From positions 124,001 to 188,000 of the forward strand of contig NZ_JIBU02000013.1 of NCBI RefSeq assembly GCF_000633595.2: 64,000 bases of DNA, written 5' to 3'. The notes beneath the pieces are model-generated. The model worked only from the letters and a program-made list of their open reading frames with translations. It made no database searches and was not told the origin of the DNA. How positions within the stretch are numbered: position 1 is the first letter of the stretch; every line of letters starts with the position of its first letter. Position numbers and translations under genes: made by a program. Below, piece by piece: positions 58,835-64,000 of this stretch. Source of the DNA: Clostridium drakei (GTDB lineage: Bacteria > Bacillota > Clostridia > Clostridiales > Clostridiaceae).

Positions 58835-61108
58835 TTATTCCTCCACTACTTCCATTCTGTGACTATAAACACTTTTAACTAAAATTTCATCTTCATTCTT
58901 TTCATATTCTATCCAATAAGTCACATTAATAATTCTAAGTCTACATAAATAATGTGAATTTTGTGGATTAAAAAATCTTTCTTTATTTCTTTCAGCATTA
59001 TCCACTGCTTTTTCTACATCCTCAATCAAAATCAATCTATTTTCCATTTGATTTTGCACATCTTCAGGTATAGTCAATTTTAAATTATAGTCTTTTGCTA
59101 AATCATTTACTTCTTCATTCCATATTTCTTTTAACAGCTTTCTTTTAACAAGCATTCTATTTTCATGTCTGCTCGAAAGAGTTGGCATTTTTCTTGAAGC
59201 AGCTTTTTCCAAATCATCACTATAAATTAAATCTAAAATATGAAAAGTTTTCTTACCTTCATCTATAAATAAATCCTTACACATAGAACAATAAACTAAG
59301 TAATCTAAATCTCCCTCTTCTATTCTATCTTTAGCAAACTCTTTAGCATGTTCTTTATTAGCAAAGTATACAAGTCCTCCATAGCCACAGCATTTAGTCT
59401 TTTCCTTTGAAAATTTTAATTCTTCTACCTTGTGTCCTAAGGAATTTGCTATATTTCTTATGCTATCTTGAATTTTTTTATTATATCTAGTAGTACATGC
59501 ATCGTGAACATTTAATACCAAATTTTCTTTTTCTTTATTATCAGTTGGAATTCCTTTTTCCTGCATAACTTCCCATAGAGAAATAAAACTTATATCTGGC
59601 ATATATTTTTCAAATATACTACAGCAGCTGGAGCAAGCCAAAATAAAAGTTGGTTTTTCCATACTGTTCCATTTTTCTCTTATGGCTTCTATATTTTTTT
59701 GCATTAAATCCTGTCTTCCTGCCCAATCAGCCGGTGCACCGCAGCAACCTAACATAATGCCAACACCTTCTTCTAAATTGCTCATAAGATATTTATATAT
59801 TTTATCAATGTACTCTGGAGATGAAGCAGGAAGTTGACATCCTGGATAAAACATGTATTTTACCTTTTCATAACCAGGCTGGCTTTTTACCATAGAAAAA
59901 TAATTGCTGTTACTAAACTCCATATCCTTTAATGCAAAATCATGAGCAGATACAGGCATTTTTTCCCTTTGCACCATACTTTCTCTAGTTTCTTGTATTA
60001 TATCTTTTACATTTAAGCTTGAAGGACAGGCTTCCTTACAAAGTCCACAAAGAGTACAGGAATTTATCATTTTGTTGGCATAGTGATCACCTAATATTAT
60101 AGATTCATTATGGTTTATCACCCTTATATAACTTTTAGGCTTAATATCATATTTTTGCAAATGAGTACAAACTTTTACACACTCTTTACATTGACATTTT
60201 ATACATCTGCCTGCTTCTTTAATGGCTTCCTGTTCGTTATATTCTAAAGAAGTTTTTTTAATTGCTTCTACACTTTCTATATCATCTAATTTAATTCTTA
60301 AGGATGTTTCATAAGCACCTTCATTTTCCCTTGATACTGTAAGAGAAATTTTTTGTATATATCTATCCATGGATACTACAGCTCTTCTTGCAGAACTTAT
60401 AGAAAATATAACTGAATCGTTTTTATTGGCAATTCTACCACCTGCAAATAGAGGAGTATCTTCTACTTGAAAAGTTTCCATATCTATGTTTAAAGCTTTT
60501 TCCCAAGAACCAGTTCCTATATAAACTGCATCATACATACTTAATATTTTCTCTATTTCTACTGGATCTACTGGATGATTTAAATTCATTTTTATATTTC
60601 CTTTATTTACTACCTTTAACTCTTCTTCTATAATCTCTTTTGAAAGTTGTTCTCCTTGAAAATCCCAAAGCCTTCCGCCTATTTTATCACTTTTTTCATA
60701 TACAGTAACTTCATAACCTTTTCTATCTAAATCAAAAGCAGCTGTAATACCACTTATACCTGCACCCACTACTGCAACCTTTTTCCCATTCTTAGGAATT
60801 GGAATAACTCTCTTATTAGAAGAAAAGCCTAGTTTCACTACGGCTTTTTCAAGTTCATGTATATTTATAGATCCACCTAATTTGCTTCTTACACAAGCAT
60901 TTTCACAAGGATGATCACATATATTACCTATTATTCTTATAAAAGGAACCTTTTTTGCCATAATCTTATAAGCTTTTTTAAAATCTGATTTTTCTATTTC
61001 CTCTATAAAGTTTTTTACATTCATGTGCAGGGGGCAAGCTGCTACACAAGCTGAAGGTCTATCTTCAATACATAAGTCCTGCTTGCTCAATAATTTATTT
61101 AAATCCAT
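58835..61108 (-). CDS. GltD-like/CCG-domain Fe-S flavoprotein fusion
   Basis: 757 residues. An N-terminal Fe-S dicluster region has CVAACPLHMNVKNFIEEIEK and ICDHPCENACVRS. An FAD fold follows at about 110-250 (VAVVGAGISGITAAF, then FAGGRIANKNDSV). In GltD an NAD(P)H-binding domain stands between these parts; here only about 20 residues remain. CIKCQCKECVKVC (302-314) and a ferredoxin motif CTLCGLCKEACP (351-361) come next. Two CCG domains of the HdrD/GlpC type follow (FYPGCQLPASS...LGCCGAPADW; HDACTT...KCCGYGGLV). The tail (about 690-757) resembles no domain I know. It probably carries electrons from the aldehyde oxidoreductase. Confidence 0.82.
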   Translation of the reverse strand: MDLNKLLSKQDLCIEDRPSACVAACPLHMNVKNFIEEIEKSDFKKAYKIMAKKVPFIRIIGNICDHPCENACVRSKLGGSINIHELEKAVVKLGFSSNKRVIPIPKNGKKVAVVGAGISGITAAFDLDRKGYEVTVYEKSDKIGGRLWDFQGEQLSKEIIEEELKVVNKGNIKMNLNHPVDPVEIEKILSMYDAVYIGTGSWEKALNIDMETFQVEDTPLFAGGRIANKNDSVIFSISSARRAVVSMDRYIQKISLTVSRENEGAYETSLRIKLDDIESVEAIKKTSLEYNEQEAIKEAGRCIKCQCKECVKVCTHLQKYDIKPKSYIRVINHNESIILGDHYANKMINSCTLCGLCKEACPSSLNVKDIIQETRESMVQREKMPVSAHDFALKDMEFSNSNYFSMVKSQPGYEKVKYMFYPGCQLPASSPEYIDKIYKYLMSNLEEGVGIMLGCCGAPADWAGRQDLMQKNIEAIREKWNSMEKPTFILACSSCCSIFEKYMPDISFISLWEVMQEKGIPTDNKEKENLVLNVHDACTTRYNKKIQDSIRNIANSLGHKVEELKFSKEKTKCCGYGGLVYFANKEHAKEFAKDRIEEGDLDYLVYCSMCKDLFIDEGKKTFHILDLIYSDDLEKAASRKMPTLSSRHENRMLVKRKLLKEIWNEEVNDLAKDYNLKLTIPEDVQNQMENRLILIEDVEKAVDNAERNKERFFNPQNSHYLCRLRIINVTYWIEYEKNEDEILVKSVYSHRMEVVEE

Positions 61109-61133
61109 AAAATTCTTTCCCCTCCTTTAAATG

Positions 61134-61204
61134 AAAAGGAATCAGAAACTTTAAAGAGGTACGTGGCACTTAAAACATAGGATTTAATCGTTTCTGATTC
61201 CTTT
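61134..61204 (-). other. Hairpin between the aldehyde oxidoreductase and downstream genes
   Basis: AAAGGAATCAGAAAC (minus strand, about 61189-61203) pairs with GTTTCTGATTCCTTT (about 61135-61149), with a loop of about 39 bases that includes TGCCACGTACC. A short T-run follows. It sits in the 122-bp gap after the oxidoreductase gene and could be an attenuator or mRNA stabiliser. Confidence 0.6.
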
Positions 61205-61230
61205 AGGGAGTCAATTTTAATTATATTTTA

Positions 61231-63960
61231 CTATTTTTTTAATTCTTCAAGTGCTGCTAAAACTTTTTCTGGACGTGCAGGTAATTTTGTTATTTGCGCT
61301 CCAGTAGCATCATAAATTGCATTTATTATAGAAGCATGAGGCGCTGACAATGGCATTTCACCACTACCTGAAGCACCATATGGTCCAAGTGGTCTTGGAG
61401 TTTCTTGGTAAATTATTTCTATATGATCAGGTACATCTTTTACTTGTGGTATTCCACAAGCTGTAAGTGTAACATGTTTCTTTAAGTCTTCAAAATCTTC
61501 GCTTAAAGCAAGACCTATACCTTGAGCTAATCCACCATACATTTGACCATCACATACTAACTTATTTACTATAGTTCCAATATCAGCCGCTAAAGTAAGT
61601 TTTTCTACTTTAACTTTTCCTGTAGTAGTATCAACTTCTACCTCTGACAATAGAACACCATACATATAAGTTGGGAATGGATTTCCTTGACCAGTTGCTG
61701 GATCTGGAGCTGTACAAGGTGCTGTCCATTTTCCATCATATTTTAACTCTTTACCTGCAGCTACCATTTCATCATAAGTCATGTAAGTACCATCAGATTT
61801 TTTCATAGCTGCTAATAAATTTTCACAGGCAACTCTAGTAGCATTTCCTGTTAAAACGTTAGAACGGCTTCCACCTGAAGGACCGCTGTCTGGAGTAAAT
61901 TCCATATCATTCATAAGTAATTTAATTTGTTCTGGAGCTATTCCTATTGGTCTTAAAGTTTCATGAGCTAAAGTTAAAGTTCCCATATCAGCTCCTTGGC
62001 CATGATCCTGCCAAGAGTTTCCTATAGTAACTCCTTCTTTAGTTAATTCTGCCCATGCATTTGAAGTATCTGGACCATCAAGACCGCAACCATAAATCAA
62101 TAAAGAAGTTCCTACTCCATATTTCATATTTCCGCCCTTAGCATTTTTTTCTGCAGCTTTTTCTTTAGCAGTTTTATAATGAGGTCTTATTTTTTCAATC
62201 AAACCTGGAAGTGCAATTACATCTGGATCACAACCAGTAGGAGTCTTATCTCCTTCTCTATAAACATTCTTATATCTTAATTCAAGAGGATCTACTCCCA
62301 TTTTTTTAGCTAATTTATCTACCAAAACTTCTGAAGCAAATAAACTTTGTGGTGAACCGTATCCTCTAAATGCTGAACCCCAAGCATGGTTTGTAGCAAC
62401 AGTTCTTCCTTCTCCTCTTATATTTTCAATATTATATCCTGCACCCATAAATTGTGAACCTCTTGTAGTTACAAGATCACCAAATTCACAATATGGACCA
62501 TGATCACAAGACCAATCAGTTTCTAATGCTTTAAATTTACCATCCTTATCAGCACCTAATTTAAGATGCATAAAGAAAGGTGATCTCTTTCCAGTATAAG
62601 TAATTTGTTGATACATGTTAAATTCTAAGTATACAACTCTCTTTGTTAATAATGCAGCTACTCCTAGAAGTCCTTCCATAGTTGGACTAAATTTATATCC
62701 AAAAGTACCTCCAGTAGGATTTTGAACTATCTTTAAGTCATCTAGTGGAACACCTATACCATCTGCTACCATTGCAGCGTGGATGTGTAATCCTATACTC
62801 TTTGAATGTACAATTAACTTTCCATTTTCATTAATATACGCAAATCCAACATCTGGTTCTAATGGAAGATGTGGTTGTCTTCCTACATATGAATCATCTT
62901 CAACTACATATTCTAGTGAATCCATTAAAGGCTCTGTATCTTCGCCTTTTATAGTCCCACATTCAAAATAAATATTTGGTGTTCCAGGGTGAATTTCCAT
63001 TGCATCTTCAGCCATAGCTGCTGGTGCACTCATATATGCTGGAAGTTCTTCTATTTCAACTTTTACTTTTGCTGCAGCTGCTTCTGCTTGACATGGTGTA
63101 TCTGCAAGTACCATAGCTATTGCATCACCAAATTGGAAAACCTTTTTATCACATAATATAGGTCTTTCCAATCCATCACCTTTATTTGTAGGGAAAGCCA
63201 ATCCGTTTATTCTATTTGTACCAGGTACATCTTTATATGTTAAAACTCTGAAAACTCCAGGCATTTTTTCCGCTTCTGAAGTATCTATAGACAATATATT
63301 TGCATGAGATACTGTAGCTTGCACTAGTTTAATGTGTAATGTATCTTCTGGAAGCTTTAATCCTAAATCTGCTCCAAAATCCCAAGTACCTGTTACTTTT
63401 GCAAGAGCAGAAGGACGTATAGCATCTGAACCTAATAAGCTTTCTCCCTTTGGAAGCTTATACCATAGTTCTTCTTTTGTTACTTCACCGCGCATTAATC
63501 TTGCTGCTTCCATAACAGCATCAACTAATGGTACATATCCTGTACATCTACATACATTTCTATTTTTTTGGAACCAAGCTCTAACATCTTCTCTTGTTGG
63601 ATTGCTATTGTGTTCAAGTAATACTTTAGCTGAAACTATAAATCCTGGAGTACAGTAACCACATTGTGCTGCGCCATGTATCATCCAAGCTAATTGCAGT
63701 GGATGAAGATGATTGTGATCTCCAACTCCTTCTATTGTTGTAATTTCTGCCTCATCACGAACTCTTTTAATTTTAGTTATACAAGACCTTACAACTTTAC
63801 CATCTAAAATTACAGAACAGGCACCACATTCTCCTTTTCTACATCCAACTTTAGTTCCAGTAAGAAATGTTTGTTTTCTTAAAACATCTGCCAAAGATGT
63901 CTCTGGATCTGCTATAATAGTTCTTTTAACACCATTAACAATCAAATACTTTTTTAACAT
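61231..63960 (-). CDS. mop: Mop-type molybdenum aldehyde oxidoreductase
   Basis: 909-residue xanthine oxidase family enzyme that oxidises aldehydes to carboxylic acids. It closely resembles the D. gigas enzyme (907 residues, a molybdopterin cytosine dinucleotide protein). The proximal [2Fe-2S] ligands are Cys40, Cys45, Cys48 and Cys60; the second cluster is Cys100, Cys103, Cys137 and Cys139. The molybdenum domain has GGTFGYKFSPT, SAFRGYGSPQS and GPSGGSRSNVLTG, and the catalytic Glu868 is in GASGSGEMPLS. All motifs are intact, and there is no FAD domain. It is the first gene here of an operon with its own maturation genes. The ribosome site is GGGAGGTACAGT; the promoter lies beyond the window. 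Confidence 0.95.
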   Translation of the reverse strand: MLKKYLIVNGVKRTIIADPETSLADVLRKQTFLTGTKVGCRKGECGACSVILDGKVVRSCITKIKRVRDEAEITTIEGVGDHNHLHPLQLAWMIHGAAQCGYCTPGFIVSAKVLLEHNSNPTREDVRAWFQKNRNVCRCTGYVPLVDAVMEAARLMRGEVTKEELWYKLPKGESLLGSDAIRPSALAKVTGTWDFGADLGLKLPEDTLHIKLVQATVSHANILSIDTSEAEKMPGVFRVLTYKDVPGTNRINGLAFPTNKGDGLERPILCDKKVFQFGDAIAMVLADTPCQAEAAAAKVKVEIEELPAYMSAPAAMAEDAMEIHPGTPNIYFECGTIKGEDTEPLMDSLEYVVEDDSYVGRQPHLPLEPDVGFAYINENGKLIVHSKSIGLHIHAAMVADGIGVPLDDLKIVQNPTGGTFGYKFSPTMEGLLGVAALLTKRVVYLEFNMYQQITYTGKRSPFFMHLKLGADKDGKFKALETDWSCDHGPYCEFGDLVTTRGSQFMGAGYNIENIRGEGRTVATNHAWGSAFRGYGSPQSLFASEVLVDKLAKKMGVDPLELRYKNVYREGDKTPTGCDPDVIALPGLIEKIRPHYKTAKEKAAEKNAKGGNMKYGVGTSLLIYGCGLDGPDTSNAWAELTKEGVTIGNSWQDHGQGADMGTLTLAHETLRPIGIAPEQIKLLMNDMEFTPDSGPSGGSRSNVLTGNATRVACENLLAAMKKSDGTYMTYDEMVAAGKELKYDGKWTAPCTAPDPATGQGNPFPTYMYGVLLSEVEVDTTTGKVKVEKLTLAADIGTIVNKLVCDGQMYGGLAQGIGLALSEDFEDLKKHVTLTACGIPQVKDVPDHIEIIYQETPRPLGPYGASGSGEMPLSAPHASIINAIYDATGAQITKLPARPEKVLAALEELKK

Positions 63961-64000
63961 ACTGTACCTCCCTAATTTTTGTTTAACAATAAAAAAATTT

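Noticed and set aside
61164-61169. TGGCAC as a sigma-54 -24 element
   Set aside because: It is on the plus strand, pointing away from the operon genes, and no GC pair stands at the -12 distance.

Overview
The window is AT-rich, low-GC Firmicute DNA that reads as a Clostridium sensu stricto chromosome. A one-piece 1167-residue pyruvate:ferredoxin oxidoreductase, GGAGG-type ribosome sites, the FliY/CheC/CheD chemotaxis set, GlpP antitermination and a Mop-type aldehyde oxidoreductase together suggest a motile anaerobe. The protein sequences look closest to the C. ljungdahlii/autoethanogenum/kluyveri group, but that is an impression from memory, not a search. Every gene but one lies on the minus strand, so the text below follows transcription from high to low coordinates. 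The exception is a small heavy-metal-domain protein at 34261-34482.

Region 1 (1-22377) is a motility and chemotaxis block. It begins with fapA behind a candidate sigma-A and a sigma-D promoter and runs cheW, cheD, cheB, cheR, cheA, cheC, cheY, cheW, fliM, fliY to a terminator. A near-consensus sigma-D promoter then starts flgM, flgN, flgK, flgL, fliW, csrA, flaG, an unknown small gene, fliS, fliD, a FliT-like gene and a 949-residue flagellin. The flagellin leader has a hairpin with GGA in its loop plus a GGAGG ribosome site, as expected for repression by the CsrA/FliW pair encoded in the same block. The flagellin owes its size to an internal duplication of about 250 residues.

Region 2 (22500-41640) holds mostly separate metabolic and housekeeping genes: a class IV aminotransferase, a HAD phosphatase, a His/Cys-rich DUF1292 protein, pyruvate:ferredoxin oxidoreductase, murG, a multi-PAS histidine kinase, recJ, the metal-domain protein, a membrane-anchored MutS-like ATPase, a SagB-type nitroreductase, an M16 peptidase, a KimA-like potassium transporter and a DJ-1/PfpI protein. 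A 137-bp structured element lies between the only convergent gene pair.

Region 3 (41604-49979) contains the glycerol operon glpF-glpP-glpK, with a promoter, leader terminator and consensus cre site, followed upstream by topoisomerase IV (parE-parC) with its own promoter.

Region 4 (50064-64000) is the most unusual part: eleven tightly packed genes. A Mop-type molybdenum aldehyde oxidoreductase comes first. It is followed by an FAD/Fe-S/CCG fusion protein, a zinc-ribbon protein, a methyltransferase, a C_GCAxxG_C_C protein, a TrsS-type radical SAM protein, an AMP-forming CoA-ligase-like protein, XdhC, a MobA/MocA-like nucleotidyltransferase fused to an HD domain, a histidine phosphatase and a sigma-54 activator. 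As I recall, the core order matches Desulfovibrio vulgaris DVU1559-DVU1551. Two of these genes have an obvious job in cofactor maturation; the role of the rest is open, and this is the best candidate for an undescribed system here.
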